Source: an uncultured Neomegalonema sp.
GTDB taxonomy: Bacteria > Pseudomonadota > Alphaproteobacteria > Rhodobacterales > Rhodobacteraceae
NCBI GenBank assembly: GCA_937990185.1
Contig: CALKBI010000001.1
Location: 1-64,000 of the forward strand
Length of the DNA stretch: 64,000 nt
Reading direction: 5' to 3'
Shown here: positions 1-8,445 of the stretch, piece by piece
How positions within the stretch are numbered: position 1 is the stretch's first letter
How the letters are laid out: the number at the start of each line of letters is the position of its first letter
Notes under the pieces: generated by a model
What the model saw: the letters and a program-made list of their open reading frames with translations, nothing else
Told to the model about the DNA's origin: nothing
Databases searched by the model: none
Made by a program: the position numbers and the translations under genes

Positions 1-1
1 C

Positions 2-73
2 AGCCCAAACTACTACGGCGCTTACATGCGAGATCCCGACAGCAATAAATTACACGTCGCTATCCAAACCTAA
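2..73 (+). CDS. VOC/glyoxalase-family protein, C-terminal end only
   Basis: The open frame from base 2 to the TAA at 71-73 encodes 23 residues ending in YYGAYMRDPDSNKLHVAIQT. The pattern Y-x-x-x-x-x-DPDSNKLH is the usual last strand of vicinal-oxygen-chelate (glyoxalase I-like) proteins. The rest of the gene lies left of the window, so substrate and exact family cannot be given. Confidence 0.6.
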   Translation, partial: SPNYYGAYMRDPDSNKLHVAIQT

Positions 74-174
74 CAAAACACATCAGTCACGCTTTCCCTG
101 TATCACACGGTTCAATATCATCGCACAAAACAAAATCGCGACTGCATTGGAAAATATAATCCCGAAGGACTAAC

Positions 175-462
175 TCAGACTCCCTCAACAATCACGACGT
201 CGGAGTTTGAATATGCCTGCCGCAATGGAACGGCTTTTTGATATTCAGGCGAGTTATAACATTCCATCGCTTGATCAAAACTTTCGAATTCGATTACGAC
301 ATGACGAGAGCGGATTGATCCCTCCGGCCCTTCACACCTTCCTCCGCGTACATGAAATTTTGCGTCATATTTCTCGAAAGCCAGCGCATCTTGCGCCAAA
401 TACTTTGGATAATTATCTGCGTCGGTTACATCCACATGGATGATCCAGTAACCCTTGGGCAT
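175..462 (-). CDS. DUF1330 domain protein
   Basis: A 95-residue protein starting MPKGYWIIHVDVTD. The frame is open further upstream, but the ATG at 462 is preceded by an AAGGAG ribosome site 8 bases away, and the longer reading would run into the divergent sppA gene. The size, the YWIIHVDVTD first strand, the central RGG and the ending D-V-V-I-V-E-G-V match DUF1330, a small ferredoxin-like alpha/beta-barrel dimer family of unknown function. It is divergent from sppA with only 37 bases between the starts, so the promoters must overlap. Confidence 0.85.
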   Translation of the reverse strand: MPKGYWIIHVDVTDADNYPKYLAQDALAFEKYDAKFHVRGGRCEGPEGSIRSRHVVIEFESFDQAMECYNSPEYQKAVPLRQAYSNSDVVIVEGV

Positions 463-499
463 TGAAATACTCCTTGTTTGGAAAAGGCGAAACTCACTA

Positions 500-1387
500 A
501 TGGATATGATCGAGGAATACGAAGAACGCAAACGCCTTCGCCGCAGTCGCTTTCGTTGGCGCGTTATTGCAATCCTTGCGGTCTTGGCAGTTGTTGCAAT
601 TTTATTCCCCAAAACGAAGCCAACGACGGGCGAACATATCGCACGCTATACAATAGATGGTGTCATCAGTGATGATCCGGCACGGGATAAAACCCTGAAG
701 AAAATAGCCGAAAACGAGACTGTCAAAGCTTTGTTGCTCAGTATTGATAGTCCTGGCGGTACGGTGGTCGGTTCGGAAATTCTCTACGAGTCAATTCGCA
801 AAGTGTCGGAAAAAAAGCCAGTTGTTGCAATCATGCGCAATGTTGCAGCGTCGGGGGGGTATATGGCAGCGATTGCTGCAGATCATATTATCGCTCGAGG
901 TAATACTATAACTGGATCTGTCGGCGTGATTGCCCAAGCACCGAATGCTCATGGATTGTTAGACCGTCTTGGTGTTTCGGTCCTTGAGATAAAAAGTGGG
1001 TCGTTAAAGGCGCAACCCAGCCCTTTCCAACCGGTAGAGCAGATAGCAGTTAATGCAAAACAGAAGATGGTCGCTGAGTCTTTTGACTGGTTCCTTGATC
1101 TTGTTAAAGAGCGCCGCATTTTGACACCGACCGCAATTCAACAGATAGAGTCGGGTGGTGTGTTCACTGGAAGGCAGGCAAAAGACATCGCATTGATTGA
1201 TGAGCTTGGCGGTGAAGATGCTGCAATTTCTTGGCTGGAGATACAGCGGGAAATTGCGGAAGATCTCAAGGTCATTGATTATGGCGTAAACAAAACCGGT
1301 CTTCTGGCTAAACTGCTTGATCTGACTGGTTTCGCACGGGTTGATCGCTCAATTCTATCACCGGGGTTGTATGCAATTTATCGTTAA
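500..1387 (+). CDS. sppA: signal peptide peptidase SppA, S49 family
   Basis: 295 residues. The ATG at 500 is chosen because a purine-rich GGAAAAGGCGAA precedes it and the upstream part of the frame overlaps the divergent DUF1330 gene. A basic N-terminus (residues 9-20) leads into one membrane span (about 21-36), followed by a single S49 domain. The predicted Ser/Lys dyad is Ser118 in AASGGY and Lys170 in KSGSLK, with 52 residues between them as in short SppA. It should degrade cleaved signal peptides at the inner membrane. It is followed by ihfB, lapA and trpF on the same strand, a common alphaproteobacterial order. Confidence 0.93.
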   Translation: MDMIEEYEERKRLRRSRFRWRVIAILAVLAVVAILFPKTKPTTGEHIARYTIDGVISDDPARDKTLKKIAENETVKALLLSIDSPGGTVVGSEILYESIRKVSEKKPVVAIMRNVAASGGYMAAIAADHIIARGNTITGSVGVIAQAPNAHGLLDRLGVSVLEIKSGSLKAQPSPFQPVEQIAVNAKQKMVAESFDWFLDLVKERRILTPTAIQQIESGGVFTGRQAKDIALIDELGGEDAAISWLEIQREIAEDLKVIDYGVNKTGLLAKLLDLTGFARVDRSILSPGLYAIYR

Positions 1388-1488
1388 GTGAAAAACATGA
1401 ATATGACCCACTGGACATTTCCGGGAAAGCGTGAGAATTTAAGGACATAGCCGCACGGGGCGAGTGTGGAAAAAGGACGTACTTAACT

Positions 1489-1782
1489 ATGATAAAATCT
1501 GAACTAATTACAAAGCTGGCAGAAGAAAACCCTCACCTGTATCAACGTGACGTTGAGCGGATTGTGTCTACGATATTCGAGTCAATCTCCGAAGCATTGG
1601 CTAGTGGTGATCGCGTTGAACTTCGAGGGTTCGGTGCGTTTTCTGTAAAACACAGAGACGGACGTGTCGGACGTAATCCGCGCACGGGCGAATCTGTCAA
1701 TGTTCCAGAAAAATCAGTACCGTTTTTCAAGACCGGCAAGGAACTCCGTGAACGTTTAAATGAGGGTTATAACGACGGCTAA
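1489..1782 (+). CDS. ihfB: integration host factor subunit beta
   Basis: 97 residues beginning [17 protein letters not shown]. This is the HU/IHF fold: an N-terminal helical dimerisation part, the [10 protein letters not shown] turn, and the [12 protein letters not shown] beta-arm that intercalates into DNA. The beta subunit is inferred from the IKSELI start and the gene order with lapA. It would pair with IHF-alpha, encoded elsewhere, to bend DNA at promoters and recombination sites. The stop TAA shares its last base with the ATG of lapA, so the two are probably translationally coupled. Confidence 0.95.
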   Translation: MIKSELITKLAEENPHLYQRDVERIVSTIFESISEALASGDRVELRGFGAFSVKHRDGRVGRNPRTGESVNVPEKSVPFFKTGKELRERLNEGYNDG

Positions 1783-2111
1783 TGCGCTATTTCACAATCA
1801 TACTCGCTGTACTTTTCGGTATGATGCTCAGTTGGGTCATGCTGCTCAACCCGCAAATCGTACAGGTACGTCTCGACTCGGTTGGTGCCGATGGTTTGAG
1901 TTGGCTGGAAGAACCTGTGCGGGCGATGGCGATGTGGAAGGTCATTTTCTGGTCCGTCGCTCTTGGAATTGCGATTGGTGTATTGTTGATGTGGAGCAGC
2001 GGCGCGGAAAGCCGACGGCGATTGCGCGACTTTGAATACAGTCGCGATAGTGCAGCAGCCGATGATGATGAACCGGATTATGTTGTCGGCTTGACTGGGC
2101 GTCGGCGTTAA
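1782..2111 (+). CDS. lapA: LapA-family (DUF1049) inner-membrane protein
   Basis: 109 residues with two membrane spans, about 5-20 and 47-68 (VIFWSVALGIAIGVLLMW), then an arginine-rich cytoplasmic segment ESRRRLRDFE and an acidic tail. This is the layout of LapA/YciS proteins, which in enterobacteria act with LapB in control of LPS synthesis. No lapB is visible here, so the role rests on family membership. The start overlaps the ihfB stop by one base. Confidence 0.75.
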   Translation: MRYFTIILAVLFGMMLSWVMLLNPQIVQVRLDSVGADGLSWLEEPVRAMAMWKVIFWSVALGIAIGVLLMWSSGAESRRRLRDFEYSRDSAAADDDEPDYVVGLTGRRR

Positions 2112-2152
2112 GTTTTCGGTTTGTCTTAACTGGAAACAAGGAATAGCCGGTT

Positions 2153-2809
2153 TTGAGTGCCGTCAAAATTTGTGGATTAAAAACACCTGAAACTGTTGAT
2201 GCGGCAATTGAAGCTGGCGCTCAATATGTTGGTTTTGTCTTTTATCCACCTTCACCACGATCGGTTACACCGGCAGATGCCGCGCACCTTGCGCTGCGCG
2301 TGCCTAGTGGCATCGCAAAAGTTGGGCTTGTCGTCGCACCGGACGATGCTTTGCTCGATGAGATCGCGCAGATCGTGCCGCTGGATATGATACAGGTTCA
2401 CAAAGTTTCCGATGCTAAGCGCTTAGCTGAGATTGGGGTACGCACCGGCTTGCCTGTTATCGCGGCGGCTCCGGTTGCAAATGCTGAAGATGTTGATGCA
2501 GCACTTCGGCTCTCTGAAGCCGCGCAGATCATCCTCTTCGATGCAAAGCCTTCTGAAAATGCGGTTTTGCCCGGTGGAAATGGCATCAGCTTTGATTGGC
2601 GTTTGTTGTCCACGCGGCGCATATCGAAACCGTGGATGCTTGCAGGAGGGCTTAGTCCTGAGAATGTAGCCGACGCGATAGCTCTTACGGGAGCCAAGCA
2701 TGTCGACGTCTCCTCCGGTGTGGAATCAGCTCCCGGAGTTAAAGACACGGCAAAGATTAAGGCTTTCATCCGTAATGCTAACGCTCGAAGCGTTTTTGGT
2801 TCTGTCTAA
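2153..2809 (+). CDS. trpF: phosphoribosylanthranilate isomerase
   Basis: 218 residues read from a TTG start (2153) behind AAGGAA. No ATG lies near the conserved N-terminus SAVKICGLKTPE. It catalyses the Amadori rearrangement of phosphoribosylanthranilate to CdRP, step three of tryptophan synthesis. KICGLK carries the catalytic Cys, YVGFVFYPPSPRSV follows, and the phosphate-binding end LAGGLSPENV...VDVSSGVES is intact, so the barrel is full length. trpB, which often follows trpF in alphaproteobacteria, is not next; sucC is. Confidence 0.95.
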   Translation: MSAVKICGLKTPETVDAAIEAGAQYVGFVFYPPSPRSVTPADAAHLALRVPSGIAKVGLVVAPDDALLDEIAQIVPLDMIQVHKVSDAKRLAEIGVRTGLPVIAAAPVANAEDVDAALRLSEAAQIILFDAKPSENAVLPGGNGISFDWRLLSTRRISKPWMLAGGLSPENVADAIALTGAKHVDVSSGVESAPGVKDTAKIKAFIRNANARSVFGSV

Positions 2810-2938
2810 ACCATCCAGAATAACTTGATCTTCGAGTGTCAATGGGCAGCGAATTTTGCAATTATGTCAACGGACCGTTGAACCTGGAACGCCAATGCGT
2901 TAGGCCAACCTCATCATTCTGATACGGGAGACGACACC

Positions 2939-4135
2939 ATGAATATCCATGAATTTCAGGCAAAAGCGTTGTTGCGCGATGCAGGTGCGTTGGTCTCCGA
3001 AGGGCGTGCAATAACGGACGCTTCCGAAGCGCAAGCTGCGGCTGAAGAATTGGGCGGACCGATCTGGGTAGTGAAATCACAGATTCATGCCGGCGGACGC
3101 GGTAAAGGTAAGTTCAAAGGCAATGAGGACGGCGGCGGCGGTGTGCGTGTCGTCAAATCTGTTGATGAGGTTGTCTCCAACGTCAATGAGATGCTGGGCG
3201 AGACTCTTGTCACTCACCAAACCGGCCCTGTCGGGAAACAAGTCAACACGATCTACATTGAAGATGGTGCGGAAATTAAAACCGAGCTGTATCTGTCGAT
3301 GCTGGTGGATCGTGAAACGTCGCGCGTTTCCTTTATTGCATCGACTGAAGGCGGTATGGATATTGAGGAAGTCGCGGCGTCGACCCCTGAGAAAATTCTC
3401 ACTTTTACAGTTGATCCTGCTACCGGCATTCGTAACTTTCACGGCCTGCGTGTCGCGCAAGCGCTAGGCATGGAAGGTCAGCAGATCAAGCAAACCGTTA
3501 AGCTGTGCAATGCGCTCTATAAATTCTTCATTGAGAAGGATTGCGAGATGCTGGAGATCAACCCGCTTATCGTTGATGGTGAAGACAATGTGCGCGTGCT
3601 CGATGCAAAAGTCAGCTTTGACGGTAACGCGATGTACCGCCACCCCGAATTAGCAGACCTGCGTGATGAGACGGAAGAAGACCCTAAAGAGCTTGCGGCG
3701 TCGAAGTTTGATCTGAATTACATCGCGCTTGATGGCGAGATTGGCTGCATGGTCAACGGTGCGGGCCTTGCTATGGCGACGATGGATATCATCAAGCTGT
3801 TCGGGTCCGAGCCTGCAAACTTTCTCGACGTGGGCGGGGGAGCGACCAAAGAAAAAGTTACCGAGGCGTTCAAAATCATCCTGTCAGATGACAAGGTGAA
3901 AGGTATCTTGGTCAACATCTTCGGCGGCATTATGCGCTGTGACATCATCGCGGATGGTGTGGTCTCGGCAGCTCGTGAGGTTGAGTTGGATGTGCCGCTC
4001 GTTGTTCGCCTTGAAGGGACAAATGTCGAGCAAGGTAAGCAGATCATGGCCGATAGTGGCCTGCCGATCATCTCAGCGGATACGCTCGCAGATGCAGCGG
4101 AAAAGGTCGTTGCAGCGGTGAAAAGCGCGGGTTGA
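2939..4135 (+). CDS. sucC: succinyl-CoA synthetase (ADP-forming) beta subunit
   Basis: 398 residues, the normal SucC length, starting [16 protein letters not shown] after GGGAGACGACACC. An N-terminal ATP-grasp domain ([16 protein letters not shown] near residues 45-60; metal-binding EINPLIVDG near 200-210) is followed by the CoA-ligase domain with [13 protein letters not shown] and [17 protein letters not shown]. It makes succinate plus ATP from succinyl-CoA in the TCA cycle, with SucD. sucD normally follows directly, but here the transcript ends in a hairpin and the next gene is convergent. Malate-CoA ligase (MtkA) is related, but the N-terminus fits SucC better. Confidence 0.92.
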   Translation: MNIHEFQAKALLRDAGALVSEGRAITDASEAQAAAEELGGPIWVVKSQIHAGGRGKGKFKGNEDGGGGVRVVKSVDEVVSNVNEMLGETLVTHQTGPVGKQVNTIYIEDGAEIKTELYLSMLVDRETSRVSFIASTEGGMDIEEVAASTPEKILTFTVDPATGIRNFHGLRVAQALGMEGQQIKQTVKLCNALYKFFIEKDCEMLEINPLIVDGEDNVRVLDAKVSFDGNAMYRHPELADLRDETEEDPKELAASKFDLNYIALDGEIGCMVNGAGLAMATMDIIKLFGSEPANFLDVGGGATKEKVTEAFKIILSDDKVKGILVNIFGGIMRCDIIADGVVSAAREVELDVPLVVRLEGTNVEQGKQIMADSGLPIISADTLADAAEKVVAAVKSAG

Positions 4136-4189
4136 TCAAAATATTGATCTTGACCAACTCAAGAGCAACCGGTGAATTGAATGAATAAT

Positions 4190-4218
4190 GATGTATTCTG
4201 CACAGTGCAGAATGCATC
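4190..4218. terminator. hairpin between convergent sucC and secreted-protein gene
   Basis: Two 14-base arms (4190-4203 GATGTATTCTGCAC and 4205-4218 GTGCAGAATGCATC) pair with a single G-U, followed by ATTTCTT on the plus strand and ATTATTC on the minus strand. The long stem between two converging genes suggests a shared, bidirectional terminator, though neither side has a strong T-run. Confidence 0.6.
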
Positions 4219-4255
4219 ATTTCTTGGCGCTCTGAACAGTGACCTTTGGCTATGA

Positions 4256-4762
4256 TTACTCTGTGGAACAACGCCCTGCGCGGATACAGGCGCTAATTGT
4301 TGTCTCTGTAGCTGCCGGGAAAATACTGCCCGGACAGGCATTCATATCAAGCGTCAAGTTTTGAAGGCCAACACCGCGCAGAGCCATTAGGCCGCTCGTT
4401 CCAGTCTTGGGAAAGCCTCCACACCACGGACCGATACAGCTGACACTTACGGTAATCGCATGTTCGAACGGTACACCCGCATCCCCATTAAGCAATTTTC
4501 CCGAAAACAAAAAAGGCGCGGTGATCGGTTCTTTGGTTCCAAAGCCGCCATTCAAATCAATTGCATTTGGGATTTTTGGCAGCGTATCGGTTGGCGTCAG
4601 TGTTCCGACACCGATGTAGTAAGTTTTTTCGGAGTCGACCCATTGGTTGAACTGGCGCTCTACGTTCGGCTCAATACATGATAGTGCCGCCGCTTGTGTA
4701 GAGACGCAAACGAGAAGACCCGTCAGAACACCGCGTAGGAGATTAGCACCAGACATATACAT
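4256..4762 (-). CDS. secreted hypothetical protein with several cysteines
   Basis: About 168 residues if read from the ATG at 4762 (a second ATG lies at 4756). The N-terminus MSGANLLRGVLTGLLVCVS then TQAAALS is a clear signal peptide. The mature part has five or more cysteines (ALSCIEP, VSCIGPWCGG, MNACPG, SACIRAGRC), which suggests disulphides in the periplasm. I recognise no family. It follows hemF on the same strand with about 40 bases between, so it may be co-transcribed, but a link to haem synthesis is not shown. A longer start at 4813 would overlap the hemF stop. Confidence 0.6.
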   Translation of the reverse strand: MYMSGANLLRGVLTGLLVCVSTQAAALSCIEPNVERQFNQWVDSEKTYYIGVGTLTPTDTLPKIPNAIDLNGGFGTKEPITAPFLFSGKLLNGDAGVPFEHAITVSVSCIGPWCGGFPKTGTSGLMALRGVGLQNLTLDMNACPGSIFPAATETTISACIRAGRCSTE

Positions 4763-4803
4763 TTTTCCGTCTATTGGTTCGGTGCGATTAGACTTGCGTT
4801 TCC

Positions 4804-5727
4804 TTAAGGCCATGCCGCAAGAGGCGGCATCGACATAAGAACGGCCTCGATATTGTGGCCTGTTTCCAGCCCGAACTTTGTTCCACGATCGTAGCAAAGA
4901 TTGAACTCCGCATAATATCCACGGCGCTTGAGTTGATGCGCGCGGTCCTCATCGGTCCACGGCTCGTTCATGCGTTTCTCAACCAGCGGCGGATGTGCCG
5001 CGAGAAACGACCGCCCAACATCTTGGGTGAAGGCGAAATCAGCCTCCCAGTCGCCGGTATTGTGATCATCATAAAATATTCCACCGACTCCGCGTGCAAA
5101 ATTGCGGTGCTTAATCATGAAATACTCATCCGCCCATGCTTTGTAGCGCGGGTAGTAGTCCAAATTGTGTTTATCGCATTCCGTCTTATAGGCGGCATGG
5201 AAGAACGCGGTGTCTTCTTCTACCGGAACCATCGGGTTCAAATCGCCACCACCCCCGAACCACCAAGCATTTGGAGTCCAAAACATGCGCGTATTCATAT
5301 GAACGGCGGGTACTTTTGGAGAGCGCATATGGGCAACCAAAGAAATGCCAGCTGCCCAAAATCTAGGGTCTGCTTCGACACCGGGGATTCCTCGTGAGGC
5401 CATCATTTGCTGAGCGCGCGGTGCGAGTGAGCCGAAGACGGTAGAGATATTGACGCCGACTTTCTCGAAAACGCGGCCATCGCGCATAACGGCCATTTCG
5501 CCGCCACCTGCATCTTCATCGCCCTCGCCCGCACGATGGGTTTCGCTGCGCTCAAATCGTCCGGCGGGTAGATCAGAAAAAGGGCCGCTGGAATAGGCGT
5601 CTTCGATCCCTTCCATTCGCGTACAAATCGCATCGCGTAATTCTTTGAACCAAGCCGAAGCCCGCGCTTGCCTCGCCTCAGCATCATCCAAAACGCCCGT
5701 TACATCCATCGCTGCCGCAGCCGACAT
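4804..5727 (-). CDS. hemF: oxygen-dependent coproporphyrinogen III oxidase
   Basis: 307 residues, starting behind GAGGAG. HemF converts coproporphyrinogen III to protoporphyrinogen IX using O2. Family blocks seen include GGGEMAVMRDGRVFEKVGVN, VHMNTRMF, WWFGGGGDLNP, FARGVGGIFYDD and RRGYYAEFNLCYDRGTKFGL near the C-terminus. The catalytic Asp/His-rich segments are intact. Having the aerobic enzyme fits an oxygen-respiring organism. The last haem step, hemH, starts at the right end of this window, far away and on the other strand. Confidence 0.96.
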   Translation of the reverse strand: MSAAAAMDVTGVLDDAEARQARASAWFKELRDAICTRMEGIEDAYSSGPFSDLPAGRFERSETHRAGEGDEDAGGGEMAVMRDGRVFEKVGVNISTVFGSLAPRAQQMMASRGIPGVEADPRFWAAGISLVAHMRSPKVPAVHMNTRMFWTPNAWWFGGGGDLNPMVPVEEDTAFFHAAYKTECDKHNLDYYPRYKAWADEYFMIKHRNFARGVGGIFYDDHNTGDWEADFAFTQDVGRSFLAAHPPLVEKRMNEPWTDEDRAHQLKRRGYYAEFNLCYDRGTKFGLETGHNIEAVLMSMPPLAAWP

Positions 5728-5798
5728 AGTTGCTCCTCTCGAACCTATTGCTCAGAGCCTACACGGAGTAATGGAGCGTGAAAACCACGCGAATGAAA

Positions 5799-6512
5799 CT
5801 ATTGTGCGGGAAGGTTTGTCTTCAAAAAGTTGCGGAGTGCCGCCCAATATTCATCACGAGCTGATGTTAAAAGCGCTGTTGCGCCGTGTTTACCTGCGCC
5901 GCGCGGGATAAATCCGGTTGCCTGCCCGCCGATGATTTCGGAAATGGGTTGCCATTGTGTTGCTTCACTGCGTGCCGCTGTGATGAAAACCGGTACGGCA
6001 ATATTTGCAGCAGATGTGCGGACCAGCGATCTGTCCGGAAAATATTCACCGGGAGAGAATGACATAACGGCATCAGCAAACCCGCGATCTTGACCTGCCA
6101 ATACGAGAACCAATGACGCTGAATAGGATGAACCGACAACGCCAACTTTACGTGCGCCTAGGTTTTGGCGGGCATAAGCTGCCGCTGCTTTCAGGTCAGG
6201 GATTGCCGCAAGGAAAGGGCGCTTACCAGAACGTGCTGCTGTTTCATTGCGAACACCGCCGAAAGACCGGCCAGAGCGCTGATCGACTGCGAGCGTTGTA
6301 TAACCCATCCGGTTCAGAACCGGCGCGATCTCTTGATACTCACCCCGACTTGCACCGGCCATGTGGAATAGGACAATAACCGTGTCTGAACTGCCCCGCG
6401 ACACATCAGCGGTAATTGTCAAACCATCACTTGCCGGGAATGTCACCGTCTCAGCGCGCAACGGATTAGAGGCCAATAATAACAGCGCGAACGCAGCGAA
6501 AAATCGGTTCAT
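5799..6512 (-). CDS. exported alpha/beta-hydrolase, dienelactone hydrolase-like
   Basis: 237 residues from the ATG at 6512, preceded by AGGAGCC. MNRFFAAFALLLLASNPLRA is a signal peptide. The mature protein has an alpha/beta-hydrolase core: a HMAGASRGEY oxyanion region, a nucleophile elbow GSSYSAS (Ser), and a late GKHGATAL segment supplying the His. Substrate is unknown; dienelactone-hydrolase-like is a fold-level label. It sits upstream of hemF on the same strand with a gap of about 70 bases. Confidence 0.7.
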   Translation of the reverse strand: MNRFFAAFALLLLASNPLRAETVTFPASDGLTITADVSRGSSDTVIVLFHMAGASRGEYQEIAPVLNRMGYTTLAVDQRSGRSFGGVRNETAARSGKRPFLAAIPDLKAAAAYARQNLGARKVGVVGSSYSASLVLVLAGQDRGFADAVMSFSPGEYFPDRSLVRTSAANIAVPVFITAARSEATQWQPISEIIGGQATGFIPRGAGKHGATALLTSARDEYWAALRNFLKTNLPAQ

Positions 6513-6680
6513 ACCAAGGCTCCTATTTCCAAAACACATCCGTTCGGTGCTCGAAAACCCAAATCAGGCACTTTAAGCGTTGTTTCAGCTATATTGGATG
6601 TGTTTATCACGGGTCACAAGGCTGCCAGAATATCATGACATCTGGTGACGTGCGCTCACGATTAGGACAGGTTCTCGGAA

Positions 6681-7109
6681 ATGTACGGAGACGATTCCTT
6701 TCATACCCTGTCCATTATAGGACAAATCGGGTTGGTTTTATTATCGGCTGCATTGACCGCGATTGTTCTTTGGTTCGCAATGGTCGTGATGCGATGGCTT
6801 CCATTTCCGTTGCGTGTTGTTCTTGCGGTCTTGTTGTTCTTTGGGTTCGTGTGGTTATCGCCTCAGGTGTATTACACGTATTACATGACTTTCTTCGAGG
6901 GCTTGCCTTGGCAAGTGGTCATAAAAGGCCCGCCCTCTATGGAAACTCTGTGGAAACTGTTGAGCTTTCAAGGCCAAGCGACGTTATCCGCGCATTCTCA
7001 AGGTTTGCTGGGTTGGGCCTTATTAGCGATTGCGGTTTTCAGGAGGCGCAAGCCATCAAGCGCATCAGGAGATCGCGTCCGGCAAGACGCGAAATCTGAT
7101 GCTCTTTGA
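6681..7109 (+). CDS. hypothetical inner-membrane protein
   Basis: 142 residues with three likely membrane spans: about 13-34 (GQIGLVLLSAALTAIVLWFA), 42-60 (PLRVVLAVLLFFGFVWLS) and a short one near 110-120 (LLGWALLAIAVF), ending in a basic tail RRRKPSS. No family recognised. An AGGAC stretch lies about 13 bases before the ATG, a weak ribosome site. It is convergent with the cupin gene, with only nine bases between the two stops. Confidence 0.5.
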   Translation: MYGDDSFHTLSIIGQIGLVLLSAALTAIVLWFAMVVMRWLPFPLRVVLAVLLFFGFVWLSPQVYYTYYMTFFEGLPWQVVIKGPPSMETLWKLLSFQGQATLSAHSQGLLGWALLAIAVFRRRKPSSASGDRVRQDAKSDAL

Positions 7110-7118
7110 TTGACTGCG

Positions 7119-7799
7119 TTAAACTGCGGGCGGCGCTGGAGGTTTTGCAAGATGATCACGTTTGATCCAAACTTTGGCTCCTGCCGATCCAGTCTTTATC
7201 GATGCAGAGCCGTTTTTGGGCAGACGTAGCCATGAGTGTGGCGCGAAATCTTCGCCGTCCTCTGTAAATCCACCTTCCAGTACGAAGACTTCCATGCCGT
7301 TCGGCGCATCAAGCGGGATGGTGCTGTCGGCACTCCATCGTTCTAACGATACGTCTTCATTTCCGTCATTAAAGAGGGGCATGACCTCAACATTGTCGCG
7401 CCCTGCAACATCAACAAAAGCCATTTTATTGGTATCAATGCGCGCAAATGTGGGATCATCAGGCACGAACTGCCATAGTTTTACAAGGATCGTACATCCG
7501 GGTGCGGAACCGGGTGTGTGCTTGGATCTCGGCGGGTTTCTAACATAAGTTCCGGCTGGGAAGTCACCGTGTTCGTCCTGAAAAACACCTTCCAAGACGA
7601 AGAACTCCTCACCACCGGTATGGGTGTGTGCGGAAAAATGGCTTTCAGGTGCGTAACGAACAATCGACGTCGCTCTCGCAACCTCATTTCCAAGGCGGTC
7701 GAGCATACGGCGATCTACTCCCGGCATCGGAGATGCAACCCAATCCAGCTTTGCCGCGTGAACGACAGCCTTTTGTGAGAAATCTGCATTCAATTCCAT
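7119..7799 (-). CDS. bicupin protein, ChrR anti-sigma C-terminal-like
   Basis: 226 residues with two cupin modules. The first (about 45-120) has the metal-binding pattern H-T-H-x-G-G-E-E with a later His in RSKHTPG; the second (about 150-220) keeps the fold (FVLEGGFTEDGEDFAPHSWLRLP) but lacks the full His set. This resembles the ChrR-type cupin, here without the anti-sigma zinc domain, so it is more likely a free cupin enzyme or sensor. The start follows AAGGGGATAAAACC and sits 17 bases from the operator at 7816-7857, so it is probably repressed by the divergent TetR-type protein. Confidence 0.75.
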   Translation of the reverse strand: MELNADFSQKAVVHAAKLDWVASPMPGVDRRMLDRLGNEVARATSIVRYAPESHFSAHTHTGGEEFFVLEGVFQDEHGDFPAGTYVRNPPRSKHTPGSAPGCTILVKLWQFVPDDPTFARIDTNKMAFVDVAGRDNVEVMPLFNDGNEDVSLERWSADSTIPLDAPNGMEVFVLEGGFTEDGEDFAPHSWLRLPKNGSASIKTGSAGAKVWIKRDHLAKPPAPPAV

Positions 7800-7815
7800 G
7801 GTTTTATCCCCTTGG

Positions 7816-7857
7816 CGTTTATGGATTACCTATCTAGTGATAGGTAATCCATAAACG
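7816..7857. promoter_or_regulatory. perfect 19-bp inverted repeat, tetO-like operator
   Basis: Left arm CGTTTATGGATTACCTATC (7816-7834), spacer TAGT, right arm its exact reverse complement (7839-7857). The centre CTATC-TAGT-GATAG resembles the tet operator core (CTATC-N3-GATAG) with one extra spacer base. It lies between the divergent cupin and TetR-family genes. Confidence 0.8.
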
Positions 7858-7877
7858 ACTTGCTCCATTGCGTCAAT

Positions 7878-7891
7878 CTATCTATTGATAG
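7878..7891. promoter_or_regulatory. second CTATC-N4-GATAG operator copy
   Basis: CTATC-TATT-GATAG repeats the core of the operator at 7816-7857, 27 bases from the GTG start of the TetR-type gene. The two cores (centres about 48 bp apart) would let one repressor control both divergent genes. Confidence 0.65.
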
Positions 7892-7917
7892 GTAGCGATA
7901 AAATAAAAGAGATCAAT

Positions 7918-8445
7918 GTGAGCACGACCGTCGAAAAACTATTAGATCAGGCCGAATCCGAGATACGCGAACGCGGATACCACGCTGTCAGCTTTCGCGA
8001 CCTTGCAGCGTCGCTGGGTATAAAAAGTGCGAGCGTCCATTATTATTTCCGCCAAAAAGAAGACCTCGGCATCGCCCTTGTGAAACGATATGGTGAACAG
8101 TTTTTTAACATCCTCGAAGAGAAGGCTGAAGAGCTGGATAATCCGCTGCAAGCCGTCATTGATGTTTATCGTAATGCTTTGACCAGCTCGGACCGAATTT
8201 GCCTGTGTGGGATGCTAGGCGCCGAAGGTTGCGGTATTCCAAAGACGTTGTCCGACGAAGTGGCCGCGTTTTTTCAAGCCAATATCGATTGGATTGCAGA
8301 GACACTGCCTAAAACCATATCCGCTGCTGAACGAAAGCGCCAAGCAGAACACTGCATCGCGACGCTTCAAGGGGCGATGATGCTGGCAACCAGTCTGAAT
8401 GATCACAAAGTCTTTGATCGCGCAGCTAAAAGCCTATTGAAATAG
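7918..8445 (+). CDS. TetR/AcrR-family transcriptional repressor
   Basis: 175 residues from GTG at 7918 (MSTTVEKLLDQAE). The frame is open back to a TTG at 7885, but that codon lies inside the second operator, so GTG, preceded by AAGAGA, is preferred. The helix-turn-helix FRDLAASLGIKSASVHYYFRQKEDL (about 25-48) is typical TetR. The C-terminal ligand domain has a CLCGML-GAEGCG segment seen in many small-ligand TetR sensors. It probably represses itself and the cupin gene through the two palindromes. Ligand unknown. Confidence 0.88.
   Translation: MSTTVEKLLDQAESEIRERGYHAVSFRDLAASLGIKSASVHYYFRQKEDLGIALVKRYGEQFFNILEEKAEELDNPLQAVIDVYRNALTSSDRICLCGMLGAEGCGIPKTLSDEVAAFFQANIDWIAETLPKTISAAERKRQAEHCIATLQGAMMLATSLNDHKVFDRAAKSLLK

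Noticed and set aside
2939-4135. Malate-CoA ligase (mtkA) reading of the sucC gene, in view of methylotrophy
   Set aside because: The N-terminus and [16 protein letters not shown] block are those of alphaproteobacterial SucC; no mtkB, mcl or serine-cycle gene is near.
7885-7917. Upstream TTG start for the TetR-type gene
   Set aside because: The codon lies inside the second operator copy and has no ribosome site; GTG 7918 gives the normal TetR N-terminus.
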